64,000 nucleotides of DNA, from contig CASJPF010000018.1 in the NCBI GenBank assembly GCA_949383255.1, positions 1 to 64,000 on the forward strand. The letters are read 5' to 3'. This DNA comes from Lachnospiraceae bacterium (GTDB lineage Bacteria > Bacillota > Clostridia > Lachnospirales > Lachnospiraceae). Made by a program: the position numbers and the translations under genes. Below, one piece after another: positions 33,898-41,911 of the stretch (position 1 is its first letter; every line of letters starts with the position of its first letter). The notes under the pieces were generated by a model. The model did not search any database. It was not told where the DNA came from and saw nothing but the letters and a program-made list of their open reading frames with translations.

Positions 33898-33921
33898 TGA
33901 CATTGTACTCCACCAATCTAT

Positions 33922-34308
33922 TCATTTTAACATCAACTCTCTTTCGATTGGTTCAGTTTTACAGTCATTCTTATGCAATCCGAAAGGAAGTTCATAATCT
34001 TCTGGCAATACCCACAAATGATACATTCCGGCTTCGTCAATCAATCTTTCCTCACTCGGAAATACTTCTATTGCTGTCCGCTTTCTTCCTGCTATGTCAT
34101 TCTTGATTTTTTGTTTTTCAGACCAAGAAATATCTGTATTATCTCTATTTCTTATACAGAAATGTTCAATAATGCCAATATTTGTTTTGATTAGGCGTGT
34201 CATTACAATATATTTTCTATCAAGTCGATAGCATCTATCTAAATCTCCGCACCAACCGTCACCATATTTTTTGTCTTTTGGTGATAATTCTCTTATCCAT
34301 TTACTCAT
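33922..34308 (-). CDS. DUF7694-type phage protein
   Basis: The 128-residue protein has the conserved core 'YIVMTRLIKTNIGIIEHFCIRNRDNTDISWSEKQKIKNDIAGRKRTAIEVFPSEERLIDEAGMYHLWVLP', which I recognise as a common early-phage family of unknown function. I begin it at ATG 34308 after GGAGAAGTGG; the frame before it opens with TTG. Confidence 0.65.
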   Translation of the reverse strand: MSKWIRELSPKDKKYGDGWCGDLDRCYRLDRKYIVMTRLIKTNIGIIEHFCIRNRDNTDISWSEKQKIKNDIAGRKRTAIEVFPSEERLIDEAGMYHLWVLPEDYELPFGLHKNDCKTEPIERELMLK

Positions 34309-34329
34309 TCCACTTCTCCGCAAACCACT

Positions 34330-34509
34330 TCAAATTTTCTTTATGACATTTATCGCTTTAAAGGAAATATCTTTGTTTCCAAATTCTGCTAAAGAAACTA
34401 ATGCTGATAGTTCTCTTGCATCATCATAGAACCTTCTGTTATACTTCTCATTCTTCATTCTTTTTCTTTCCATGAAACGAAGATAATTCTTTGCTGTTTC
34501 TACTGTCAC
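34330..34509 (-). CDS. Small basic hypothetical protein
   Basis: GTG at 34509, behind AGGAGAAA, opens a 59-residue frame (MTVETAKNYLRFMERKRMKN ... SFKAINVIKKI). It is helical and basic and fits between its neighbours without overlap. Family unknown. Confidence 0.5.
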   Translation of the reverse strand: MTVETAKNYLRFMERKRMKNEKYNRRFYDDARELSALVSLAEFGNKDISFKAINVIKKI

Positions 34510-34552
34510 CTTTATATTTCTCCTATTTACTTACAAGCTATTTCAATGTTAA

Positions 34553-34756
34553 TTAATCTTCTGTTCGCAACACTCCAACCGAATTAATAATTGCAAAAAG
34601 TCTACCTGAACCTTTTGCAATTACAATTTCTCCGTTCTGAATGGCATCCTTCAATTCATTTGTTATAATTTCTTTTGTGCATTCAATTCCTTTTACAAAT
34701 CCCATTCTGTGGCTTGTCTTTTCCTCTCTTTCAAGCCTACTTTCATGTTTTTTCAT
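34553..34756 (-). CDS. Small hypothetical phage protein
   Basis: This 67-residue protein starts at ATG 34756 after GAGGTTAAAA. It is a charged helix followed by a short beta-rich end ('GEIVIAKGSGRLFAIINSVGVL'). Family unknown. It belongs to the early operon. Confidence 0.45.
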   Translation of the reverse strand: MKKHESRLEREEKTSHRMGFVKGIECTKEIITNELKDAIQNGEIVIAKGSGRLFAIINSVGVLRTED

Positions 34757-34959
34757 TTTTAACCTCATTCTTTTTACTTACAAATCACTTGATTTATACT
34801 CTTGTAAACGCTTGTTTGACAAATCATAATTTCTCGATTATTCGAGTTTATTAATAAAAGCTTCTTTTACTGAATCCAAGCTTCCTGTGGCAGCTTGTTC
34901 AAAAATAAAGCTAGCTTATCCATTTCTTTCCCAAACGGATATTTAAACCCTATTGTGTT

Positions 34960-35399
34960 TTATCCGCTGTTTTCTTCGTGATTTACTTCTTTTAGAAAAA
35001 TTTCTACTCTCGGTTGCTCTCCATACATCTTTTCTACATACAGCCTACAAATCTGCTTGTCATCGTCATAGGCGATTCCATTAAGTGCATCCAAGACAAT
35101 TTTTGCTAAGTTATCGCAATCAATTTTTTTCGTATGAAGAATCTTCCCTTGAAGCATCAACCTACGGTTCTTTTTACTAACAGATTTTGGTACAGAGAAC
35201 ACGCCTGTTATCTTCGCTGCAATCTCACCGTCCAGCTTAATTCCTTTGGTTTCCTGCTGATAAAACAACTTGACTAAATTTTCATAGCGGATTGTCCCAT
35301 CTGGTGTATACGTTTTTGTATAATTGCCCATTCTTGCAAATCGTGGTCTTGCTTTTCCCTGCGGTTCTCCAGGAACAATAAACTTTACCTCTTTCCCAC
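34960..35399 (-). pseudogene. rusA: RusA Holliday-junction resolvase with frameshift at its start
   Basis: The main frame has the RusA active-site region 'KKIDCDNLAKIVLDALNGIAYDDDKQICRLYVEK' (the paired Asp residues bind metal). Upstream, the family N-terminus FIVPGEPQGKARPRFARM is present in frame but has no start codon before a TAG. Behind AGGAGG there is a GTG at 35399 that would give MGK(K)VKFIVPGEPQ if one more base lay near 35389. As written, that GTG reads only four codons. So the gene looks knocked out by a single-base loss, unless an internal ATG at 35331 gives a shortened enzyme. Confidence 0.8.
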
Positions 35400-35409
35400 T
35401 TGCTGCCTC

Positions 35410-35595
35410 CTATTTCCCATTACCTAACTCGGTATCGCGATAAATCTTCAGGTAATAATCTATCTGTTTCCCTGTTGGCGTCGCTTTTCTCTTACCTGGT
35501 CCCACGGTATATCCATTTTCATGTAGAATTGCTGTAACTATCTTTCTGTCATCTAACTTATTGATGCTGAGTTCTGCCACTTTTTCTAATGCCAT
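35410..35595 (-). CDS. Small hypothetical phage protein
   Basis: The start ATG at 35595 has AAGGAGGAGAG upstream. The 61-residue product (MALEKVAELSINKLDDRKIV ...) is basic near its end ('PGKRKATPTGKQIDYYLKIYRD'). Family unknown. It is the gene just upstream of rusA. Confidence 0.45.
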   Translation of the reverse strand: MALEKVAELSINKLDDRKIVTAILHENGYTVGPGKRKATPTGKQIDYYLKIYRDTELGNGK

Positions 35596-35599
35596 ATTG

Positions 35600-35845
35600 C
35601 TATCTCTCCTCCTTCCTAAATTCCTCCGCAAGCCCATTAATAATAGGACACCATGAAATTAATATGTTCTGGCAAAATGACAACAACTGTTGATTACCTT
35701 TATGCGTATATTCCTTTGATAACTCCTCGATCTTTCGGTTGTATGCTGCCATGTCATGGTCTGCCAGAAAATCTTTATACATCGCCCATATCGTATTCTG
35801 GATATGCGTAATCTCCTTATGTCTTTCCTCTATTTTTTCTTGCAT
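35600..35845 (-). CDS. Small helical hypothetical protein
   Basis: This 81-residue, mainly helical protein (MQEKIEERHKEITHIQNTIW ...) has a weak GGAG upstream. It is tightly packed with neighbours on both sides. No recognised family. Confidence 0.45.
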   Translation of the reverse strand: MQEKIEERHKEITHIQNTIWAMYKDFLADHDMAAYNRKIEELSKEYTHKGNQQLLSFCQNILISWCPIINGLAEEFRKEER

Positions 35846-35854
35846 GATAATCTC

Positions 35855-36049
35855 CTATTCTGATTCTTTTAATTCAAACATCTTCTTGCGAATAAGTTCT
35901 GCTATCCAATCTATCCTATCCATTTCTTTTTGACACAAAGAATAAAGCTCTAAATATTCACTCTGAATGTCCTCCCATATTGCATATCTCTCCATAAGCT
36001 GCGTTTGCTTTCTTTTGAGAAATACAATCACATCATCTTTTATTGACAT
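35855..36049 (-). CDS. Small helical hypothetical protein
   Basis: This 64-residue acidic-basic helical protein (MSIKDDVIVFLKRKQTQLME ...) follows the primase-helicase gene by 14 nt. GGAGGG precedes the ATG. No recognised family. Confidence 0.5.
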   Translation of the reverse strand: MSIKDDVIVFLKRKQTQLMERYAIWEDIQSEYLELYSLCQKEMDRIDWIAELIRKKMFELKESE

Positions 36050-36063
36050 ATACTACCCTCCCA

Positions 36064-37887
36064 TTACTGAAATGGATCGTTCACATCCATTTCAATCTGG
36101 ATAAATCCATCACTGCTTTTATCCCATCCATAGTCCATCAGAAGGTTGTCACCAATCCCATATATCCGTTTTGACTTTTCGTCATAATTTACTATATACC
36201 CTTTCATTTCAACTTTTCCAAACAGGCGATTCTTGGAAACTTTCAAATGTCTCTGGTTCTGTTGCAAATCCTTATTCTTTTCGTAGGCTATAGTGATTGT
36301 AGCTATGTTAGATATATCTCCACTGCCGCTTATTTCGTCATTTTCATTCGTTGTAAAATTATTTTTCCGCTTATGTGCCACCAGAAGAATCAAAACATTG
36401 TATTTCAACGCCATTCTTGCAAGCTTTTTAACAAAAAGGCTTTGTTTGTCATACTTGTCAAAAGCTTTTCCAGACTCCAAATCCAGTGCAGTCATAAGAT
36501 TGTCCAAAAGAATCACATCTGTTCCATACTGCATAATTACATTTTCTGTGATTTCTAAAAGACTTTCCGTTTCGTTCCCATCTACAATTCGGTTATCATA
36601 CAAAAAGCACTTGCCACGATACCAATCTGCAATAAGCTGCCTGTTCGTATCTGATACCTGATAGTTTCTGTCTCCCCATTTGTTCTGGTATTCTGTAATA
36701 TGGTTTCCTCCAGCAATCTGAAAATCAATCCATGCTCTGAAAAGATAATTTGGCAGTTCTCCGCTGTACGCAAAGCATTTATGATCCTGGTAAATAGCAT
36801 TTAACAAAACCTGGCTGGCAAATGTAGACTTTCCTTCTCCTGGCTTGCCTGATACCAATACCACACCACCAAATGGCAAACCACCATACAATAATTGGTC
36901 AAGTTGTTTTATTCCTGTCTGCAATTTGGGCAGCTTGAAAATGTCAATGTTTTCTACATCTGCCAAATCAATCACTCCGCCAATTGGCACTATCACAGCA
37001 TTTTCCACGCATTTTCTTATTTGTGCTGCTCCATATTTCTGTAATATCTCATTCGCATCTTTACAATCTTTATAATCTTCCTCCCGAACATGCTTTACCG
37101 TACATTTTAACCGAGCGGACAATTCGTCAAGCAGTGTGATTTTACCCTTCTCATAATCTCCGAAAACTACAACCTCTTGAAACTTATTCACCCAATTCCA
37201 ACAATAAGGAATCCATGTAAAACCTTTTGCACCTGTAGGAACACTTACTGCATTGTCAATGCCTGCTGTTGCAACAGAAAGTGAATCCACTTGCCCTTCT
37301 GTGATCACAAGCCTTGAAAAATCCCTACACTGTTTCATTCCAAACAGAATCGGTTTGCAATTCGCTTCGCACCATTCTTTGTTTTTATCTTTTTCCTTGT
37401 TATAGTCAGTCTTACGGTACTTAACAAATTGCAATATTCCGACTTCATCGTAGAATGGAAACACAAGGATATTCGGCTTATTATTTTGCACTGTTATTTC
37501 GTATTCCTTTGCAACCATCTCTGAAATTCCCCGACTTTCCAAATACTGTATCGCCTGTGGTTTTGGTTCTATTGGTTTTTTGGCTTTCTTGAACTGCCTA
37601 TACTTTTTCTTCGGTCTATAATATTCATCAACATCATTTCCAAGAGAAAAATCGAAATCCTTTGAAATCGTCAGCATATTTCCGCTCACTCCACAAGATG
37701 CACGCAAACATTTGAACTGACCTGTCTTTAAATTTATTGAAAAAGAATTAAGATTGTCTCTTGTAGGTGTTGGATTGCAGTATGGACACAGTTTGAAAAA
37801 CAGCTCTCCGTTATGCTCCCGTGTCTGCGCATGTATAAACCTTGCAAAATCGAAAGCATCGTGCTCTTTAAATTCATACATACTCAT
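36064..37887 (-). CDS. Primase-helicase (CHC2 zinc finger, Toprim, DnaB-like)
   Basis: The 607-residue protein joins three parts, like T7 gp4. The first is a primase zinc finger ('FKLCPYCNPTPTRDNLNSFSINLKTGQFKCLRASCG'). The second is a Toprim domain ('RLVITEGQVDSLSVATAGI' with conserved Glu, and 'VVVFGDYEKGK'). The third is a RecA-like helicase with Walker A SGKPGEGKSTFA and Walker B 'DVILLDNLMTA'. It primes and unwinds phage DNA. It overlaps the initiator gene by four bases. Confidence 0.9.
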   Translation of the reverse strand: MSMYEFKEHDAFDFARFIHAQTREHNGELFFKLCPYCNPTPTRDNLNSFSINLKTGQFKCLRASCGVSGNMLTISKDFDFSLGNDVDEYYRPKKKYRQFKKAKKPIEPKPQAIQYLESRGISEMVAKEYEITVQNNKPNILVFPFYDEVGILQFVKYRKTDYNKEKDKNKEWCEANCKPILFGMKQCRDFSRLVITEGQVDSLSVATAGIDNAVSVPTGAKGFTWIPYCWNWVNKFQEVVVFGDYEKGKITLLDELSARLKCTVKHVREEDYKDCKDANEILQKYGAAQIRKCVENAVIVPIGGVIDLADVENIDIFKLPKLQTGIKQLDQLLYGGLPFGGVVLVSGKPGEGKSTFASQVLLNAIYQDHKCFAYSGELPNYLFRAWIDFQIAGGNHITEYQNKWGDRNYQVSDTNRQLIADWYRGKCFLYDNRIVDGNETESLLEITENVIMQYGTDVILLDNLMTALDLESGKAFDKYDKQSLFVKKLARMALKYNVLILLVAHKRKNNFTTNENDEISGSGDISNIATITIAYEKNKDLQQNQRHLKVSKNRLFGKVEMKGYIVNYDEKSKRIYGIGDNLLMDYGWDKSSDGFIQIEMDVNDPFQ

Positions 37888-38822
37888 TCCTCCAAACTGT
37901 TAAGTCCATACTTCCACCATTGTTCATCATCTCCAACCAGTTCATCTTTCATTTCTTTCTGTGAATCTGATTCTGATTTTTCGTATTCCTGCCTATCCTC
38001 ATTAATGTTTGGACATTCATCTTTATAATTACAATCAAGATAGTCCACATATCCACTGTTAAAAAATGTACTTCCGTTCTGTGGTTTTCTCCATTTATCC
38101 TTTTTAAGTCCTTCCAAATACCGCCTTATTGCTCTGCTCATTTCGTCAAATCCAATTTCAAACAGTCGAAGCTTTTGGGCATATGATACCTGTCCTTTTC
38201 CTTTCTTAACTGAATACATCTGCCATAACTGTTCAAACAGTGCCAAAGCGTCAGCTTTGCACATATTATTTTCCTTTACTTTCCTTTTATTTCCTTTACT
38301 TTCCTTTATAGAACGGAAATTGGTATTTCCATCTTGGAAATTGGCATTTCCCGCTGGGTAATTGATATTTCCTGTTGATAAATCACTATTTAAGGGTGTC
38401 TTTAATAAACCTTTGCACTCATCATCTTGCAAAAGCCAGTAATCGGAAATCACGGTTCGCACGTCCCTTGCCTTAACGACTTCCCAATATCTCCTTTGGA
38501 TACCCCTACTGGTTAAGACTCCCCACTTGTCAAACAGCCCTTTATCAAAAAGACCAATCTGCAAGCAGTAGCCCACTGTCTCCCGGACAGTACCGGAACC
38601 AATGCCGCCGCCCATCTTTCTTGACGTGGATGCACAATCGTCATAGCCCCATTTATAGAAATATCCTTCTCCTCCATAAGCCCTCTGGCACAGATAAAAA
38701 TAGATTCCAAATCCAGTCCACCCATGCGCATCAAGAAGTTTATCTATCGTAGTATCATTATCAAAAATATCAACCGACCACCCAGCATAATCTATCCCTC
38801 TTTTAGGTGGTCTTCCTGCCAT
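37884..38822 (-). CDS. DUF4373 replisome-organiser/initiator protein
   Basis: The N-terminal ~110 residues match the DUF4373 (Lin1244/Lin1753) winged-helix found in phage replication initiators ('DYAGWSVDIFDNDTTIDKLLDAHGWTGFGIYFYLCQRAYG'). The centre is a 7-residue repeat (NSDLSTG, NINYPAG, NANFQDG, NTNFRSI) encoded by 21-bp DNA repeats. The C-terminal part probably loads the helicase encoded just downstream. The repeat block inside the gene is a likely origin, as with lambda O. Confidence 0.8.
   Translation of the reverse strand: MAGRPPKRGIDYAGWSVDIFDNDTTIDKLLDAHGWTGFGIYFYLCQRAYGGEGYFYKWGYDDCASTSRKMGGGIGSGTVRETVGYCLQIGLFDKGLFDKWGVLTSRGIQRRYWEVVKARDVRTVISDYWLLQDDECKGLLKTPLNSDLSTGNINYPAGNANFQDGNTNFRSIKESKGNKRKVKENNMCKADALALFEQLWQMYSVKKGKGQVSYAQKLRLFEIGFDEMSRAIRRYLEGLKKDKWRKPQNGSTFFNSGYVDYLDCNYKDECPNINEDRQEYEKSESDSQKEMKDELVGDDEQWWKYGLNSLEE
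38314..38397. repeat. Four 21-bp iterons, candidate replication origin
   Basis: Units at 38314-38334, 38335-38355, 38356-38376 and 38377-38397 share the pattern GGAAATTGGTATTTCC-like, with the first two nearly identical and the last decayed. Beside them (38265-38312) is an asymmetric run of TTTCCTTTACTTTCC-type repeats, pure purine on the other strand. Iterons plus an easily melted asymmetric tract within the initiator gene is the lambda-type origin layout. Confidence 0.6.
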
Positions 38823-38979
38823 TGTCTTTTCCTTTCAATACAGCGATTTTTTCACCAAACATGTAGCATTTTCAACACCGACATGCCAGCAAAAATCTTT
38901 TCCGCTAATTTTGCAGTAATATCCCACCCACACGGCAAGCATCTCTCAACACCAAACCGCAAGCAGAACGTCTACTGTA

Positions 38980-39191
38980 CTAAACTTCTATTATCTTTAC
39001 TTCAATCCGTAGATTTTCCTTATCCACCTCGAACTTGTTGGGAAATCCGACAATATGATTCCCCCGCCCCCATGCAGCGCATAAGCATCTTATATAACTT
39101 TACGACTGAAGGAACTGATATTATCCTTGTCGCGCCGTCTGTTCGCTTCATACGTCCAAAATAACAAATAAACATTTCTGTATATTGCCAT
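38980..39191 (-). pseudogene. Second RusA-type resolvase, decayed
   Basis: A minus-strand frame from 39191 reads ...YEANRRRDKDNISSFSRKVI, then TAA where the family has Gln, then DA. After a G-rich run (GGGGGCGGGGG near 39060) the frame shifts and continues NHIVGFPNKFEVDKENLRIE VKIIEV to TAG. The 'RRRDKDNISSFSRKVI.DA' core is the signature of a clostridial-phage RusA family. The N-terminal half, one codon and the frame are lost, so it cannot make enzyme. Together with the frameshifted rusA at 34960 this leaves no clearly intact resolvase in the window. Confidence 0.7.
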
Positions 39192-39248
39192 TTACGACAT
39201 TTCCTTTCATTCTGCATATATGCATCTCTATGACACACTATTTGGCGC

Positions 39249-39306
39249 AGAGAGCGTTTAAAAGTGCTTTGGGGTAAAATATATACCTGATACTTTTTCG
39301 CTCTCT
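39249..39306. repeat. Inverted repeat enclosing 42 nt
   Basis: AGAGAGCG (39249-39256) and CGCTCTCT (39299-39306) are perfect inverted copies around an AT-rich centre. It lies just upstream of the RusA remnant in a gene-free stretch. It could be an operator pair or a structured leader. The rest of 38823-38979 and 39192-39344 shows nothing I can name. Confidence 0.35.
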
Positions 39307-39344
39307 ACGAGGCTATTTCAGCCCTTATTATCATTTTGTTTCTT

Positions 39345-39635
39345 TTACATTTCTTCTGGTTCTCCAAAATAACGCTTGTATACTGTTTCATGTATTCCAG
39401 ATGGATATTTATTCATAAATGCATGTGCCTCTTTCTGGCTTAAAACTTTATATTCATCACCTCCTGCTAAATCATAGGTTGTCTGTAAAATAAACGTTTT
39501 GCCTTTTGCATAATATAACCGCTTTGTCTGCGTATTAAAATCAAAAAGCGCTCCTTTTCTGCTGATTACTGCCTCACACAACAAATCCTGATTGGACAAA
39601 ACATACTTTTTCCCGTTAATAATTATGCCTGCCAT
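39345..39635 (-). CDS. Hypothetical early phage protein
   Basis: The 96-residue protein (MAGIIINGKKYVLSNQDLLC ...) looks beta-rich at first and helical at the end ('LSQKEAHAFMNKYPSGIHETVYKRYFG'). It overlaps the next gene upstream by 13 nt. No family recognised. Confidence 0.5.
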   Translation of the reverse strand: MAGIIINGKKYVLSNQDLLCEAVISRKGALFDFNTQTKRLYYAKGKTFILQTTYDLAGGDEYKVLSQKEAHAFMNKYPSGIHETVYKRYFGEPEEM

Positions 39636-39856
39636 ACTGCCGCCTCCCTGCCTCTCAAAAGAGCTATATTGTCAAGGAGTTGCATTGCGGTTTTAAATCC
39701 TGCAATAAAACCGCTCTCCTCAAACTCAACGGCAACATTCATCATCTTGTCATACAGCTCACTCTGTAGCTTAACATTGTCGGGAAATGCACCTACACAA
39801 AACTGGTCATACATATCAGCTTCTGTTTCATAGTTAACCTTAACTAATTCATACAT
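39623..39856 (-). CDS. Hypothetical early phage protein
   Basis: The 77-residue protein (MYELVKVNYETEADMYDQFC ...) is helical, with 'FEESGFIAGFKTAMQLLDNIALL', a shape common in small phage early proteins. A GAAAGGAAG site precedes the ATG. No family recognised. Confidence 0.5.
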   Translation of the reverse strand: MYELVKVNYETEADMYDQFCVGAFPDNVKLQSELYDKMMNVAVEFEESGFIAGFKTAMQLLDNIALLRGREAAVWQA

Positions 39857-40025
39857 GCAATATATCTTCCTTTCTCGTTATATTCTAATATTGCCATCTC
39901 TTTTGCATAAAATCATCGTGCGCACTTGTGTGCACGCCCAAATCTGCCAAGTATCCCTCACTCTGCTCCACATAACAACCTCATTTCCGCTTGTGGCTGT
40001 TCTTGTAAATCTTAATCCTCCTTTC

Positions 40026-40056
40026 CGGCAGCAGAAACCAACTGCTGCCGTTTTTT
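40026..40056 (+). terminator. Perfect plus-strand terminator inside minus-strand operon
   Basis: CGGCAGCAG (40026-40034) pairs perfectly with CTGCTGCCG (40042-40050) over a 7-nt loop and is followed by six T. It only fits transcripts on the plus strand, yet no plus-strand gene lies before it. The gap 39857-40173 otherwise holds a GTGCACACAAGTGCGCAC-type near-palindrome (39922-39939) and no convincing gene. Confidence 0.65.
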
Positions 40057-40173
40057 GTGATATATCGCATGAACAAATACTACGTTGATAGTTACCTAAG
40101 TTTAAATTCGCATTTCTGGCGTTCACAACACCATACTGAGCACCAGCGATTTCCTTTATTACACCAAAACATT

Positions 40174-41730
40174 TTAATTCTCCAAATATTCTTCAAGACA
40201 AGCCGCATAATCCACGCTATCACGCTCTTTACCCCACTCTGTCCAGAAATCTATGGTCTTGCTCTGCGGCCGCTCCTTTGCCAACTCCACATGAATTTTA
40301 AGCGGTATCGCGCAGGCATCACCAACCACAAGGCAGTCACCGGGACTGAACATAGTAGTTGTTTCAATTGCATCTGCACTCCCAGCGGGCATCATGCCTT
40401 TAATCATGCTCTTGTCGTTCTCATTGTTTAGTTTCATCACGATATAGTTTGCACACTGGGCCATGATGGTCTTGTTAAGTTCTGATGGTCTTTGCGAAGC
40501 CACAAACAGCGTGATGCCGAACTTCCTACCCTCTTTCGCGATATTCTCAAAAATCTCAATCATGCGCCGCTGTGCTGCGGTAAGCTGAAAATCTGTTGGT
40601 ATGTAAACGTGCGCTTCATCACAGACAAGGGTTATCGGTCCTGCGTCCTTCTGCATGATTTGGATATTGTAAATCAGCTTTGTTATCGCCCCGATAATCA
40701 GAACCGCAATGTCGTGCGGTATGCCGGATAGGTCAATGTTCTTTACAGGCTTATCGCCGCCCATGATGCGTTCCAAAAACATTTTTAAATATAACTGTCC
40801 TTTATGCGCGAAGATAAACGAAAGTCTCCTGTCTGTATATACTGTTTCCATTGCATTAACAATTCCGCTTAACTTACCATTTAAATCGCCCTTTATATAT
40901 TTAGGCTGTCCAGCTTTTTCACCGCTTTTGTAAGTTTCTCCAGTATCTATGTATTCATCATTCAAACCTTTGATAAATTCCATCATTTTTTCAAAATGAA
41001 AATATATAGGTTTGCCCTCATTCCCGTTTGGACACTGTTCATAGTACGCTTTCCGCAACGCTGACATAACCACCGTACTGTCCTCTTTTACTTTCAGTAC
41101 ATTCGTTGCCATATCAGCAAATCCAAGCATCCATATTGGAAACGGAACCTCTCCCATTTTGATACTGTCCACATAAGATAACTGGCTGTACTCCCCGTGG
41201 ATATCGAATATGACAAGGTTTGTTCCTGGCAGTTTTGCAGTTTCCTCAATGATCTTTGTGACCGTCTCGGACTTTCCGCAGCCGGTATTGCCAACTATGC
41301 AGGAATGGCGCTGATAGAATTTGTTTCCGTCAATCCTTGCCCTTGTTCCGTATCCTGCATAAGTCCCGATTTCAAAAATGTTTTCCTTTTTATCGGGCGC
41401 AAGCATAAAATAAAGTGCTGTCTGACTTATTTTTTTAATCTCAACGTCCGTACTCGGATAGCGGTCAATCTGCTGCTTAAACTCACCGTCAATCACGCTC
41501 CCTAAGATAGAGCACTCAATGACTTTCAAAGACGGCTGTTTAAGTTCCTCTATGATTACGTTGTCGTCCATCTGCGTTTCCACATCATTATCCGTGATGG
41601 CGGTTATCATGGTCACAAGTTCCACTTCGCCGTCCGATACGGATATGAGGTCGTTCAGACGGGCGTTCGCAAACTCCGCATCGTCCGTCCTGATTTGTAT
41701 TTTGTCGGGTAATATTTTTACTAATTTCAT
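40174..41730 (-). CDS. HerA-like/DUF87 hexameric ATPase
   Basis: The 518-residue protein has the HerA pattern: N-terminal beta-barrel, Walker A in 'SCIVGNTGCGKSETV', Walker B in 'GPITLVCDEAHVYIP', and 'GRKFGITLFVASQRPSELNKTIMAQCANYIVMKLNNENDKSMIKG', which is typical for HerA/FtsK translocases. HerA usually works with the NurA nuclease in DNA end resection. No NurA is adjacent, but a PD-(D/E)XK nuclease and RecT are in the same operon. Start at ATG 41730 behind GGGAGGAAG. Confidence 0.85.
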   Translation of the reverse strand: MKLVKILPDKIQIRTDDAEFANARLNDLISVSDGEVELVTMITAITDNDVETQMDDNVIIEELKQPSLKVIECSILGSVIDGEFKQQIDRYPSTDVEIKKISQTALYFMLAPDKKENIFEIGTYAGYGTRARIDGNKFYQRHSCIVGNTGCGKSETVTKIIEETAKLPGTNLVIFDIHGEYSQLSYVDSIKMGEVPFPIWMLGFADMATNVLKVKEDSTVVMSALRKAYYEQCPNGNEGKPIYFHFEKMMEFIKGLNDEYIDTGETYKSGEKAGQPKYIKGDLNGKLSGIVNAMETVYTDRRLSFIFAHKGQLYLKMFLERIMGGDKPVKNIDLSGIPHDIAVLIIGAITKLIYNIQIMQKDAGPITLVCDEAHVYIPTDFQLTAAQRRMIEIFENIAKEGRKFGITLFVASQRPSELNKTIMAQCANYIVMKLNNENDKSMIKGMMPAGSADAIETTTMFSPGDCLVVGDACAIPLKIHVELAKERPQSKTIDFWTEWGKERDSVDYAACLEEYLEN

Positions 41731-41909
41731 TCTTCCTCCCATTTCTCGCCGTCACACTTTAAATAATCGTCGGTCGGCGCATAATCTGAAATTGGCATAA
41801 TTGCAGGGGTTCCGTCATCTGCCTTAACCTCATAGCATATGTGGTCTCCCTCACCAATCGCAATTAAATTTGAGCAAGTCTCACAAATACAATTCCTTTT
41901 CTTACTCAT
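41727..41909 (-). CDS. Small zinc-ribbon-like protein
   Basis: The 60-residue protein starts at ATG 41909 after GGAGGGATAGG. Two Cys (CICETC) near the start, and Cys residues later (HICYEV, LKCDGE), suggest one zinc site. The ending 'SDYAPTDDYLKCDGEKWEEE' recurs in small phage proteins. It overlaps the HerA-like start by four bases and the nuclease stop is 2 nt upstream. Confidence 0.55.
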   Translation of the reverse strand: MSKKRNCICETCSNLIAIGEGDHICYEVKADDGTPAIMPISDYAPTDDYLKCDGEKWEEE

Positions 41910-41911
41910 TC

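Noticed and set aside
34867-34923. 18-codon minus-strand frame starting MDKLALFLNKLPQEAW
   Set aside because: It has a plausible start but is too short to support; perhaps the beginning of a lost gene.
39020-39238. 72-codon minus-strand reading frame
   Set aside because: It overlaps the RusA remnant in another frame, and the RusA-like residues lie in the other two frames; the frame has no good ribosome site.
39878-40126. 82-codon minus-strand reading frame
   Set aside because: It spans a perfect plus-strand terminator, has odd Cys/Arg/Trp-rich composition and no ribosome site at its start.
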